Source of the DNA: Megaustenia siamemsis
Taxonomy: Eukaryota; Mollusca; Gastropoda; Stylommatophora; Ariophantidae
Assembly (NCBI GenBank): GCA_032433765.1
Contig: JAVIAB010000051.1
Span: 145,983,568-146,047,567 of the forward strand
Length of the DNA stretch: 64,000 nucleotides
Reading direction: 5' to 3'
A program made the position numbers and the translations under genes. Shown piece by piece: positions 28,001-32,984 of this stretch. Within the stretch, counting starts at the first letter, position 1. Each line of letters opens with the position of its first letter. The notes beneath the pieces were generated by a model, which was not told where the DNA came from, did no database searches, and saw only the letters and a program-made list of their open reading frames with translations.

Positions 28001-31000
28001 ATCTTCCAAAGCATGGAGTTTGATCAATGACTGATTTCAGTATACTTTAGGGAAGTTTTCACTGTCTCAGTCATTCTCAGATTGGTCGCTGTTGTAGTTT
28101 AATTTCTTCTTTGCTCCTGCTGTAATCTTTTCTCAAATACTAACCAAGAAACCTCATTCTACATTTGCCCATAAGCTAGACAGAACCATCAGTGATAATA
28201 AAAGCATCATCCTTTCCAAAATTAGTTTTCAGTTTTTCATTAAGTACACTTTGGTGCTTGCATCATGCCTTGCTATGTGCACTGATGTTTATTTTGGAAG
28301 AGATGGGATGTGTTGAATGTGATTTAGTCATTCCTGGCACTCTAAGATCCTCACCAATGTGATGACAGTGTCATTAAGCGTCTATAATGTCTATAATACC
28401 GTCACACTTTTTATGATGCACTTTAAAAAAAAAGGAATGTTTGCCCTTAAAAAAAGGAATGTTTGTCCTTAAAAAAAGGAATGTTTGCCCGTAGCAAACT
28501 ATTAACTCTTTCAGGTCCAGCGCCGAGTCCTCGGCATGATCCGTTGGGACAACACCGATATGTCGGACATTTCGGATGTAGCTAAATATTTGTTTCGTTT
28601 TCACTGAATTTCGTTTTTGTTTCAACCAATACTTGATTTCCGGTCGTGAGAGTTATTTTTCCTTGATCTTCCCGTGGTTTGACAACGAGGTTAGGCGTAA
28701 TATATTGTTGTGATGTAACAAAATTTGAAAATTTTTTATTCTGGGATCATTTATAAAAATGTGCATAATTTTGTTATTTGTAGACATAAATTAATCAAAT
28801 AAACTGTATTTTCGAGGAATTTGGATTATGTTGTGTAATATTTCAAGACAAATGGATAGCAACACATAATATCTGGATGGAAATGGGTAAGTGAAATACA
28901 ATATTTTAAATTTAAAATTATCTACCTTGAATATTTTTATTTTTTTTTATATAACTATTCCTTTAAATAATGACATATAAGAAATATATTGCTATTTTCA
29001 TTTTCTGTATCCATTTCCCTTTCCAGTGATATATAACACATGCCACATTTATCTTAATTACTGTGTGAAGTAGTCAAATGAAAAAGGTATATGGTAAAAT
29101 TTCTGGAAACAGGAAAAAAAATGGAGTTTTCTGGTCCAAATCTGAAAATTCCTGTTTCCTGTTATGGTCCTGAAAGAGTTAAATTTCAAGAATTTGTATT
29201 TTGAGGCTGTATTTTTACGATGGAATTGTTATGTAGGGTTAAAATTGAAAAATAAAATCACAGCTTCCTAGGAAAATATTGCAAATATGCACAGAAAAAA
29301 GATTATAACACATAAATAGAACTTGTTTAGACTATCTCTGAAAACAAATGTAGAATAAATGAAGACATTTATTTCTCACCGGTTTTGTATATTTCATATT
29401 GAAATGTTGCGTCTGTGGTGGAATGATGTGTATCCTTAATACATCTGATGATGCATTCAACAATTTCAGAGACTTCACTTGCTTTTTACTGATTTCAAAT
29501 CCTTCAAAGTGAATAACTGATGGTTTTGCATGAACAAAATCATTTTGTCCAATTTTTGCAAATGTTTCTACAAGAGGTAAAAAAAAGATGTTTTATAAAT
29601 GTAAACAACTAAAGCACACACTATCAATAATTTAAGTAGTAATGGTGAAACATGGTGAAAAATGGTTAATTAATTAATTAGTTCTATTTACATCTTCTAT
29701 TTCCTAAGTAAGATCATCCTCATTATAATCTAGTTTGTACATGTTGGAACTTGGTTACCATAATACCTGCTCTGAAACTGTTTCTGTCCTGGGCATACTA
29801 CATTACATATAAAATTTGTGATATTTATTTGATTCACTCTGTGAAGCTAAAGTTTGTTTGGCTTATTATATTTAAATGAAAGCCAATTTGTCACACAACT
29901 TTGCAATGGTATTCAAATATAAAATATATTAAAATTCTGCACCCAAAGTTTTCTACTATTAATAAATCAAAAGATTTATCATTTTTTTTCTGAACAACAA
30001 AGAATATTGGAAAAGTTCTCAATTTTGTGTTATAAATAAAAAAATAAAACCTAATGAAAATGAGATGCTTGAAAAAAATACAATTATCAGTAGCGTTGTT
30101 CAACACCCACGCTGTTATTTATAACAGGCACACAGATCACTGGATGGATGATGACAAAGATCCAGTGTAGCACTAGGGAAGAGATTGCTTGCTAGAGACA
30201 TTTGAGCAGACATGGGTCAATTTAGTTGGTGTGAGGAAGCATGAGAACTGGTCAACCAAATGATGCAACTGTAACATGGTTCTCTCAGAATAACCATATT
30301 ATCCATTACACCAACACCAACTATGAATCTGGGTTTCAGATTTCAGGACATAATCAATGCACTGAAATATATAAGATTATGGTGTGATCTGTGTCTTGCT
30401 TTTACTGATCTTGTAGACCAAGCAGTTATGAAAGTTAGGAAGAGCTTGGCCACAATAAGTAACAGATTATGAGCATTGTCACTTTGACTTTTACAAGAAT
30501 CATAAACCAGGGACTGATTCTTTCTGTGACTGAGCATGCTCTGGTGATCCTTTAGGCATATGCAAATGTAATTGCTGAAAAGGATAATGAGATCACGTTT
30601 GTCATTCATGGATGCTTAAATGACAAGCATGGTTATGTTTCACCTCATGGATTCTTCTTTTAGGAAAGACAAAACAAAAATTTGCTAAATATATGCCTAC
30701 CTTCAAGCTAGCACCAACACACATTATGTCTACAGTACAATGAGATCAGGATTTTTAAAAGTAGTGGTTTAAAAAGAGGGAAATTTTCAATGAGTCAGGC
30801 TGAGGATATTATTCAGCTGTTCATGTGAGAACATAAAACTTGTTGAAGAATGGGCACAGGTACCAACAAAGTGTTGTACATCCTCTTCAATGTGCAAACT
30901 GTTCAGAGTATGCAGATAGCAGAACCCATTGGTCATGGAATGAGAAGTCCAGGCTTTATTTTTTCTTTCAAATAATTCCTCTGAATGTGATATAGTCAAA

Positions 31001-31996
31001 TTTTTGTTCCACGTGGATTTTAAGGGTTTTCACAACTCAGGCCTGGAGGTGAACTGTCAAGGAAGACAATGATGCTTTTGATTTAGTTACAAGTATAATG
31101 ATGATGGAGGCAGCTGCATTAACTAAAGTATGTTTCGCTTGAGGTATAGATTTGTACCCTGTATGTGTTCCCTCTTTCAAAATGTGTGTTCATCGTCTTA
31201 TATTTATTATTGCTACCACTTTCAGCTCATTTTTTTTTTTATAGAGATCATCCTGATGAATAAATGAATGATAATGGGAATTTGACAAAGTAAAGAATAG
31301 CATATATAAGAAAATAACGTCTACAGAGATGAAATGTGTTAGACGAATGACAGGAAACAGTATGAGAGACAAGATCAGAAATGAAGAACTGAGAAAAAAG
31401 CTAGGAATAGCCCCCGCCATAGAATATATAAGGAAACAGCAGAAAAAATGATTTTGCACACGTGACAAGGCAGAAAGAACAAAACACAACACAATGAGCC
31501 TTCAACAAATGTTGTCAGAACACCAGACCCAAGGGTCGACCACGAAAATGATGGGTCGATGGAATATTAGAAGCACTAGGAAACATAACAGCAGCAGAGG
31601 CGAACAGAAGAGCAAAAGACAAAGACCTCAAATTATATCGCCCCTCGGCGCTGAAAGGCAGATGAGGAAGGAAAGAAGAAGAAATATAGCATTGAAATTA
31701 AAAAGAAAAAAATTACTATAAAAATGATTAATCAGCTTTGGCTTTAAACAGTATTTAAACAGCTGTGTTTAAGAAAACATAAACGAATTGTAATAATATT
31801 TCAAGAATAGAAACTTACGTGTTTCCAATAGATAATTTGGTGCATGTGCTATCTTCATTGGTTCAGTTAACTCCATGCGCTCAATAAGCAATGCCGCTTC
31901 ATTTTTGATACCATTATCATCAATCTGATCTACATTTTCAAAATTAAAAGTTTCACTGACAGTTCTTCTGTCTTGTTGTTCTATTATTGTTGGCAT
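993..31996 (-). CDS. CFAP221: CFAP221 (PCDP1/FAP221) cilia- and flagella-associated protein, 12 exons, C-terminus off window
   Basis: Twelve exons read on the minus strand (31819-31996, 29380-29567, 26793-26888, 26459-26559, 22551-22654, 20947-21103, 20320-20467, 13751-13865, 9429-9478, 8067-8219, 5098-5190, 993-1088) sum to 1479 nt = 493 codons without a stop, and every junction keeps the phase. The product resembles vertebrate CFAP221 in order: a [11 protein letters not shown] / [10 protein letters not shown] block, [76 protein letters not shown] / [11 protein letters not shown] and LERFVQAAR. Family knowledge: FAP221/PCDP1 is a calmodulin-binding subunit of the C1d projection of the ciliary central pair and affects beating. 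The N-terminal half looks like Ig-type ASH/MSP modules. The vertebrate protein is about 840 residues (from memory), so roughly 350 C-terminal residues should lie left of position 993. Introns are long and filled with transposons, but no exon is interrupted. Confidence 0.93.
1089..2557. other. CFAP221 intron 11, left part
   Basis: AT-rich non-coding sequence. At 2041-2095 a CATCATCATC run is followed by a decayed 3' end of LINE family B (minus strand), and 2220-2345 resembles the 3' end of another LINE ending in GATGATGCTGATGATGAT. Nothing else recognised. Confidence 0.5.
2565..3684 (-). mobile_element. LINE family A, 5'-truncated copy 1
   Basis: Encodes the C-terminal half of a non-LTR retrotransposon reverse transcriptase: [20 protein letters not shown], the catalytic box FADD, then YLGSHIDRE and the thumb/tail region ([15 protein letters not shown]). 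It is broken by a frameshift near 3050. The 3' end carries a TATC-type tail and the copy is flanked by a short CATTCAT duplication (2558-2564 / 3685-3691). It lies in CFAP221 intron 11. Confidence 0.85.
3925..4712 (+). mobile_element. LINE family B, degraded copy
   Basis: Decayed reverse-transcriptase 3' portion beginning at the YADD box (ATATGCGGATGACA) and running through ESW / MKRRLEATE to a 3' end GGTACATGATGATGATGA. Several frameshifts and stops. Comparison with the better copy at 45796-47281 fixes the order. Confidence 0.8.
4766..5045 (+). mobile_element. tRNA-derived SINE family S, copy 1
   Basis: Starts GGGACTGGTTGGTCTCGAGG (A-box-like) with a B-box-like GAGTTCAATCTC about 40 bp later, a shared body (TTTTTATTTATGATTTCCCT) and an ACA-rich tail. 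Two better copies lie at 40157 and 55907. Confidence 0.8.
5098..5190 (-). CDS. CFAP221: CFAP221 exon 11
   Basis: Residues 431-461, a symmetric 93 nt exon. It encodes [20 protein letters not shown] and [10 protein letters not shown]. The DPVPEEEF motif matches DPILDEEF of vertebrates. Acceptor GTTTCAG; donor GTAGG. Confidence 0.9.
5873..6470 (-). mobile_element. LINE family C, 3' fragment with an unusual 5' leader
   Basis: Minus-strand reading gives [34 protein letters not shown] and a QGKRGRGRPR-type end, the C-terminal part of a LINE RT protein, closing in a CATCAT tail. The first ~95 bp of the element (6375-6470) are not RT sequence and recur in the same position in the copy at 35556. Confidence 0.8.
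6490..7076 (+). mobile_element. LINE family B-related fragment
   Basis: Degraded RT C-terminal region ([20 protein letters not shown] in frame at 6730-6800) ending GGTACTTGATGATGATGATG. It is a diverged sister of family B and broken in several places. Confidence 0.75.
7137..7525 (-). mobile_element. LINE family D, 3' fragment
   Basis: Matches the 3' half of the copy at 41816-42748 in the same relative orientation (for example the complement of CTCCAAGAATATTTTTGTC), beginning in the TTCTTCTTC tail. No long open frame. Confidence 0.7.
7740..7885 (+). mobile_element. LINE family E, 3' end fragment
   Basis: Reads [11 protein letters not shown] ... GYKRK, resembling the C-terminal end at 62040-62196 (LTMTEAAARG ... 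GYKRK). The 150 bp before it are not recognised. Confidence 0.55.
8067..8219 (-). CDS. CFAP221: CFAP221 exon 10
   Basis: Residues 380-430, a symmetric 153 nt exon. It encodes [20 protein letters not shown] and [20 protein letters not shown], strongly similar to the vertebrate ALFEQKVRQDIHEE / LKWQVHLGKDPMS block and predicted helical. Acceptor CAACAG; donor GTTGTG, a weaker site. Confidence 0.94.
8407..9094. mobile_element. MITE family W, copy 1 (TTAA type)
   Basis: A 688 bp non-coding repeat, homologous along its length to 11891-12517. The right end is intact (CTAGGGTTAA) and the left end has decayed to CTAACCGTAAATTACG. The open frame at 8544-8978 lies inside it and has no counterpart in copy 2, so I do not call it a gene. 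Confidence 0.8.
9429..9478 (-). CDS. CFAP221: CFAP221 exon 9 (50 nt)
   Basis: Residues 363-379, encoding [16 protein letters not shown]. It restores phase 0 between exons 8 and 10 and has a good acceptor (TTTTCAG) and donor (GTATAA). It aligns in length with the vertebrate linker before MKEALFEQKVRQ. Confidence 0.85.
9745..10796 (+). mobile_element. LINE family A, 5'-truncated copy 2
   Basis: RT region from [13 protein letters not shown] through FADD to [20 protein letters not shown] and the 3' UTR, ending GGTCAATAGATAGATAG. Flanked by an exact 11 bp duplication ATTCTTAAAGT (9734-9744 / 10797-10807). Frameshifts near 10070 and 10385. Its duplication marks it as a discrete insertion into CFAP221 intron 8. 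Confidence 0.92.
10855..11046 (+). mobile_element. LINE family B, very short 3' fragment
   Basis: The last ~190 bp of family B (TTGGAATACTTGGTTACA ... GGCACATGATGATAATG) between 13 bp duplications AAAGATATGAGTT (10842-10854 / 11047-11059): a clean, extremely 5'-truncated insertion 46 bp after LINE A copy 2. Confidence 0.88.
11095..11850. mobile_element. SINE-like repeat X, split by minisatellite expansion
   Basis: 11170-11227 (GAACTAACCAGTCTGGCCAA ... ACTCAAAAATACCATGC) and 11826-11850 (GTTGAGGTGCTG) correspond to parts of the repeats at 34035-34150 and 62530-62765. The intervening 40 bp array consists of copies of the repeat's own segment. Confidence 0.55.
11228..11825. repeat. Minisatellite, 40 bp unit, about 15 near-identical units
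   Basis: Unit core ACCATGCTGAAGTTGAATGT followed by GACAGCACATACCCACAAAT. Units are identical apart from edge changes and one GACATC variant, implying recent homogenisation. Period 40 rotates through all three frames, giving overlapping 120-200 residue open frames on the minus strand that are not genes. Confidence 0.97.
11891..12517. mobile_element. MITE family W, copy 2 with intact TTAA ends
   Basis: A 627 bp non-coding element with terminal inverted repeats TTAACCCTAGATTATGATAC (left) and, read inward from the right, TTAACCCTAGATTTTGATAC. TTAA at both borders and the CCCTAGA start are the pattern of piggyBac-type ends. A C-run and AT-rich filler occupy the middle. No transposase. Confidence 0.85.
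12548..13113 (-). mobile_element. LINE family A, 5'-truncated copy 3
   Basis: Contains an open 116-residue C-terminal RT-protein segment ([20 protein letters not shown] ... [17 protein letters not shown]) and the family 3' UTR. Flanked by a 9 bp duplication TGTTGGATT (12539-12547 / 13114-13122). Confidence 0.9.
13359..13666. mobile_element. MITE family R, complete copy (TTAA type)
   Basis: A 308 bp element with TTAACTTTTTCCATATGG at the left and, read inward from the right, TTAACTCTTTCCATACGT; both ends lie on TTAA. Related copies are at 22075 and 56310. The first bases (CTCTTTC) match the ends of the piggyBac element at 17040-19706. Confidence 0.82.
13751..13865 (-). CDS. CFAP221: CFAP221 exon 8
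   Basis: Residues 325-362 plus one base. It encodes [20 protein letters not shown] and [12 protein letters not shown], matching the vertebrate FPVDLSNPFAVATVLNQEPG stretch. Consensus donor GTGAGT; acceptor TTAG. The preceding 6.5 kb intron holds the intact piggyBac element and the palindromic insertion. Confidence 0.93.
14168..14522 (+). mobile_element. LINE family B fragment with internal deletion
   Basis: Begins at TACTTGGGCACAATAATAAC and ends GGCACATGATGATGATG. At about 14402 it jumps from the [11 protein letters not shown] segment to the last 110 bp, missing about 225 bp compared with 45796-47281. Confidence 0.82.
14664..15007 (+). mobile_element. tRNA-derived SINE family Y
   Basis: The tRNA-like head has A-box GGTAGCCTAGTTGGG and B-box-like GTTCGGTTCCC, with a body and a CTTTACCTTTACC tail. 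Flanked by 13 bp duplications TAAAGAATTATTG (14651-14663 / 15008-15020). The first 14 bases after the left duplication (GTATTAATTAATTT) are not SINE-like and may be older target sequence. Confidence 0.85.
15021..16115 (+). mobile_element. RNase H-bearing LINE (family G), 3' remnant, split by an insertion
   Basis: 15021-15431 reads as most of an RNase H type I domain: [11 protein letters not shown] (catalytic Glu), [13 protein letters not shown] (catalytic Asp), [20 protein letters not shown] (substrate His and last Asp). The first strand with DGS is missing because of 5' truncation. A stop and frameshift follow, then a cysteine/histidine-containing tail ([11 protein letters not shown] ... CHCILDN ... 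DCPQY) typical of LINEs with RNase H. The tail is split by the 15615-15968 insertion and resumes at 15982 to end at MRESGILL. Nonfunctional. Confidence 0.85.
15615..15968. mobile_element. Foldback insertion: near-perfect 2 x 144 bp palindrome plus 66 bp tail
   Basis: The arms are 15613-15756 and 15758-15902, centred on 15757 (TTAAC-T-GTTAA). The only mismatch I find is one extra base in an A/T run (7 A against 8 T). The insertion is bounded by the 13 bp duplication CATTTTCTACAGG (15602-15614 / 15969-15981) and interrupts LINE G between HFLQ and DCPQY. The 66 bp after the right arm (ATTATCATCAGCTTTACAGC ...) are unique to one side. Each arm carries GGCCGAAACGTCGAC and CCAGATGAAGGCC. I do not know the family; it has no coding capacity. 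Confidence 0.9.
16116..17039. other. Intron sequence without recognised elements
   Basis: AT-rich, no repeat family seen twice in the window and no coding signal. Part of CFAP221 intron 7. Confidence 0.5.
17040..19706 (-). mobile_element. Intact piggyBac transposon (family P)
   Basis: A 2667 bp unit including TTAA at both borders (17040-17043, 19703-19706). The ends read inward are TTAACTCTTTCAGGACCA and TTAACTCTTTCAGGTCCA, a 14 bp inverted repeat after the TTAA. Subterminal inverted repeats are visible: GCCGA/TCGGC near the right end and GGAAACAGG/CCTGTTTCC near the left. It contains one full transposase gene and shows no internal insertion. Located in CFAP221 intron 7, with the transposase on the same strand as the host gene. 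Confidence 0.95.
17562..19448 (-). CDS. piggyBac-type (PGBD-like) transposase, 628 aa, intact
   Basis: A DDE/D cut-and-paste transposase acting at TTAA. The start ATG at 19448 has a good context (A at -3, G at +4). Residues 1-150 are acidic and serine-rich ([11 protein letters not shown]), as is usual for the family. The catalytic domain has Asp290 in ICIDEMV, Asp373 in [11 protein letters not shown], and Asp479/Asp482 in [13 protein letters not shown], the positions equivalent to D268, D346 and D447/D450 of the moth enzyme. The C-terminus (590-628) is a cysteine/histidine-rich zinc domain (CVHCSEQ ... YYCTGC ... [11 protein letters not shown]) that in this family binds the subterminal repeats. 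Length is close to known piggyBac proteins of about 585-600 residues. There is no internal stop or frameshift, so activity is plausible but unproven. Confidence 0.96.
   Translation of the reverse strand: MATPTAGSSCSTSRPKRYSAEQARSMFETLLFSESEMDYSEDSDESFSFCGDSHDNRSGKLSGKKPRLSNSCLGLAGRCLQSSTISDSEEFSGSDSDDETDTILSAKADRTDVARKPADGWHKARDGDTIGKSSFQNINSGCKLDLPENASPSKYFLSLLTDTIVDSLIQNINSYAQQKMELSTPARRYSSFAKWTPLDRNTFFQFLAVMIAMGMNPKNSIKDYWSIQSFKSSPWFRCMFSRTRFLLIYQSMLHAAVPDAAGKCKIEPFINSLILKFQDAFYPFENICIDEMVIGYKGRFKYKQYNASKPKKYHIKSYGLCDSITGYVFNLLVYFGTDDTAYRPETDPHSSHAVKVFDKLLEGITDHHHLFADRYYTSLPLVQFLRQKNHNYTGTLNSNRRGFPAEVKNKKISVNEAKWFINDEEQVMCVSWRDKKSKKPCQLVTTHGSVTYEVRTEGRSQVRKPSPIHSYNHSMNGCDRVDQMISYYGNHTRKTVKWWKKIFMWIIEITQLNAHILYNLSRPNTEKPMPFADFKELLIYDLCSIVGAETPIPNNLLQVDLTKPVKKWNTKPQRYQGTHLIDFDGKDLQCVHCSEQRKVRKRSSYYCTGCPDKPHLCAKTCFREYHTQ
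19707..19948. other. Short intron stretch, nothing recognised
   Basis: AT-rich sequence between the piggyBac right end and the SINE target duplication. Confidence 0.5.
19962..20220 (+). mobile_element. tRNA-derived SINE family T, copy (intron 7)
   Basis: A-box-like GATAACACAGTGGTTAGTG, B-box GGTTGGGTTCGATCC, body ending TTGGCGTGACCGGG and a CTTTGACTTT tail. Flanked by exact 13 bp duplications ACTCTATTTCAAG (19949-19961 / 20221-20233). Confidence 0.93.
20320..20467 (-). CDS. CFAP221: CFAP221 exon 7
   Basis: Residues 275-324, less conserved and basic at the end ([20 protein letters not shown]). It links the Ig-like modules to the helical part. The acceptor is CATCAAAG and the donor G|GTCAG. 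Assignment rests on phase continuity on both sides and an open frame, with little direct sequence similarity. Confidence 0.8.
20947..21103 (-). CDS. CFAP221: CFAP221 exon 6
   Basis: Residues 223-274 plus two bases. It encodes [20 protein letters not shown] and [14 protein letters not shown], the third Ig-like module. Two donors are possible (after CCTG, or at GTATGT ten bases later). Only GTATGT matches the phase of exon 7, so I used it. Confidence 0.92.
21260..21700 (+). mobile_element. SINE family U, copy with conserved core
   Basis: Head GGGGCTGAGTAGAGG with B-box-like AGGTTCAAAGTCC, the central motif AGGAGGTCCCGTGTGCACTC and GTTAAAGAACCCTTGGCAG, and an AACAGCAACAATAACAAC tail. The central motif resembles a core domain shared by SINEs of many marine invertebrates (recalled, not searched). 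Confidence 0.75.
22075..22345 (+). mobile_element. MITE family R, decayed copy
   Basis: The left end TTAATTATTTCTATACATTT aligns with the family R terminus; the body (TACATGTCTTGTATTATCTT) matches 56420-56500. The right end is too diverged to place exactly. Confidence 0.65.
22551..22654 (-). CDS. CFAP221: CFAP221 exon 5
   Basis: Residues 188-222 plus one base. It encodes [20 protein letters not shown] then [14 protein letters not shown], aligning with the vertebrate CPVDFEFYITLI / FAIEPTSG block. The acceptor CCTCAG (rather than the AAG 14 bases further in) is chosen because it keeps the phase. Donor GTATG. Confidence 0.93.
22755..23545. repeat. Minisatellite, 46 bp unit, about 17 units
   Basis: Core ACATGTGTTTGACAAATCCT then GCATGTCCAAACAAAGATG. 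The first six units have CAAAACAAAGAGG and later ones CCAAACAAAGATG, so there are two subfamilies in blocks. Each unit contains the near-palindrome TTTTAAAACATGTGTTT. In CFAP221 intron 4. Confidence 0.97.
23960..24640 (-). mobile_element. LINE family K, C-terminal remnant
   Basis: Minus-strand reading gives [49 protein letters not shown] and [20 protein letters not shown], the typical end of a LINE RT protein. Stops and an internal 23 bp tandem expansion break it. Confidence 0.75.
24296..24430. repeat. 23 bp tandem repeat, about 6 units, inside LINE K
   Basis: Unit CCTATGTTATTTGAGCAGCG plus TGA, with small variants. It lies exactly where the LINE K frame reads YALLK, so it is an expansion of coding sequence of the dead element. 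Confidence 0.85.
24730..25917 (-). mobile_element. LINE family A, longest copy (copy 4)
   Basis: Carries RT motifs in order: [17 protein letters not shown] (catalytic Asp region), [33 protein letters not shown] (catalytic FADD), [11 protein letters not shown], then after a frameshift near 25190 the C-terminal GHVMRRD / [14 protein letters not shown] region. Flanked by exact 11 bp duplications CATATTGCAAT (24719-24729 / 25918-25928). The endonuclease and RT N-terminus are missing by 5' truncation. Confidence 0.93.
25935..26135 (+). mobile_element. LINE family C, 3' end remnant
   Basis: CTTGGAAGGGAAGG ... ACACCATCAAGACAAGAGAC ... TGGCACCCAATGAATGA parallels the 3' end of family C ([15 protein letters not shown] region). 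Decayed. Confidence 0.6.
26156..26388 (-). mobile_element. LINE family B, short 3' fragment
   Basis: The last ~230 bp of family B, tail CATCATCATCATGTGCC, between exact 11 bp duplications CTTAACACACA (26145-26155 / 26389-26399). It lies 70 bp from CFAP221 exon 4 without touching its splice donor. Confidence 0.9.
26459..26559 (-). CDS. CFAP221: CFAP221 exon 4
   Basis: Residues 155-187 plus two bases. It encodes [20 protein letters not shown] and a short tail ending [15 protein letters not shown] is a family signature. Donor GTAAC; phase 0 in, phase 2 out. Confidence 0.94.
26793..26888 (-). CDS. CFAP221: CFAP221 exon 3
   Basis: Residues 123-154, a symmetric 96 nt phase-0 exon. It encodes [20 protein letters not shown], continuing YDCVRVHCP, almost identical to the vertebrate [10 protein letters not shown] motif. 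Donor GTAAGT; acceptor TATAG. Confidence 0.95.
27180..27610 (+). mobile_element. Old diverged derivative of piggyBac family P
   Basis: AATAAACTCTATTTTGAAGA, ATTTTCATATTCTGTAGAC and the terminal AAAGAGTTAA follow the order of 28795-29182 in the P-type MITE, at much lower identity. No left end could be placed. Confidence 0.5.
27690..27850. repeat. Diverged tandem duplication, about 3 units
   Basis: GATGGCCCAGGAGATATCCC, GATGACCTAGAAGATATCTCC and GATGGTCTAGGAGAGATATC recur at roughly 60-75 bp spacing. Old and imperfect. Confidence 0.5.
28380..29242 (-). mobile_element. MITE family W, reversed copy split by a P-type MITE
   Basis: 28385-28430 (TTTTTATGATGCACTTTAAA) and 29183-29242 (ATTTCAAGAATTTGTATTTT ... 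GTAGGGTTAA) are the reverse complement of family W at 8407-8640. The P MITE 28502-29182 has inserted between them. A 22 bp motif (AAAAAGGAATGTTTGCCC) is repeated three times at 28430-28500. Confidence 0.7.
28502..29182 (+). mobile_element. P-type piggyBac MITE (transposase deleted)
   Basis: 681 bp including TTAA at both borders. The left ~200 bp match the right end of the full element 17040-19706 (reverse-complemented) and the remainder its left end. The junction is at about 28706, where the full element has its transposase, so about 1.98 kb is missing. The 14 bp TIRs and the GCCGA/TCGGC subterminal repeat are kept, so it should be mobilisable by the full-length transposase. Confidence 0.93.
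29380..29567 (-). CDS. CFAP221: CFAP221 exon 2
   Basis: Residues 60-122. The acceptor is ...CTTGTAG and the donor GTGAG. It encodes [20 protein letters not shown], then KLLNASSD and [11 protein letters not shown], the first Ig-like (ASH/MSP-type) module and one of the most conserved blocks of the family. Phase 1 in, phase 0 out. Confidence 0.93.
29583..31300. other. CFAP221 intron 1, central part
   Basis: AT-rich, scattered short open frames without family resemblance. No repeat seen elsewhere in the window. Confidence 0.5.
31310..31700 (+). mobile_element. LINE family F, C-terminal remnant
   Basis: Reads [20 protein letters not shown] and [20 protein letters not shown], the CLRRI..I-type region at the end of LINE RT proteins, followed by a frameshifted tail and a GAAGAAAGAAGAAGAA 3' end. 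Confidence 0.7.
31819..31996 (-). CDS. CFAP221: CFAP221 exon 1 with start codon
   Basis: Residues 1-59 plus one base. The ATG at 31996 is the first ATG of this open frame (the frame extends upstream only through a TTG) and has A at -3. The exon ends in NYLLET followed by the consensus donor GTAAGT, phase 1. NYLLET matches the region just before the first conserved block of vertebrate CFAP221; the N-terminal 45 residues are acidic and not conserved. Confidence 0.88.
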
Positions 31997-32472
31997 CTTA
32001 AAAGTTAAAAACGTGGTGAACAAGTTTAAAAATTGCTTAGAAATACAATTTTTGTTTGCTCCAGTAATACTAAATTTATATAGCTCATTTAGTGAAGATT
32101 CGCATTAATAACTTGACTGTCAAGTTTACTGTTGCCTTCGCCATTTCTTAGCTTTAGAGTAGAGTTAGTAGGCATATAGTTAGTTATAGTACAGTGTAGT
32201 GTACACAACACTAACACGTAAACCCGTACAGTACACTTGAACCTAGAACCACGCTCGAGACACTAAACACAATAAACAGACTAAACTCCTCACTGCAATT
32301 GAGTCAACATCCAATATTTATTTATATTCTGATAATATCAAGCATATTCTACAATTTTGTAAGTTGCTTGAGCAATTTGAAGTTAGCATTTAAAATATAC
32401 ATTTTGAGATAAGCATATGAATGTTTTCAAATAGTAAATAGATACGAACGACGTATACTCTGTGCTGGTCTG

Positions 32473-32487
32473 GTTGCTAATAGCTAC
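32473..32487 (+). promoter_or_regulatory. Candidate RFX X-box upstream of CFAP221
   Basis: GTTGCT-AAT-AGCTAC matches the X-box consensus (GTTRCY, 1-3 nt, RGYAAC) at 11 of 12 half-site positions, 477 bp upstream of the CFAP221 ATG. RFX factors control many motile-cilium genes through such sites. A single half-site GGCAAC (minus strand, 32131-32136) lies nearer the gene. Both are motif matches only. Confidence 0.35.
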
Positions 32488-32703
32488 AACTCTTTTGTAT
32501 AGAAGTACACATATACAAAAATAATATATTTTCAATACAGAAGAGCGCTGTGACCAGATAAATGATTCAGGTAAAATCAAAAGGATTTTTATTTCACCCC
32601 TGATAGAAAAATCTTTTCTGACTACAGCGGGTTTCGAACACCGAACGTCAGCTTTTCAATCAGCGGACAGTTGCACATTAGCCGCACGGCCACGCGCACA
32701 TCC

Positions 32704-32893
32704 TGAAAACTTGGTTACAACTGGCAAAATAGAATGACAGAGAGATCGCGGATGACAAAGAGAGAAAAAACTGGATAGCTGGGTGTCATGGCATGGAAAA
32801 CAGTCAACAACAGAATTAATACGATGCACTGTAGATAGAAGATTGTGGAAGGACATGATCACCTACGCCAACCGGTATTGCACATGATGATGA
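32704..32893 (+). mobile_element. LINE family B, short 3' fragment
   Basis: ACTTGGTTACAACTGGCAAA to TTGCACATGATGATG, the last ~190 bp of family B. It lies about 0.7 kb upstream of the CFAP221 start, just beyond the candidate X-box. Confidence 0.82.
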
Positions 32894-32984
32894 AATATTC
32901 AGTGGTGACGAAGACGTCGCTAGAACACCAATGGCTGTAAATGGTCGGCAATTCATAGCTGACTGCGTCAAGATCAGCCACAAC

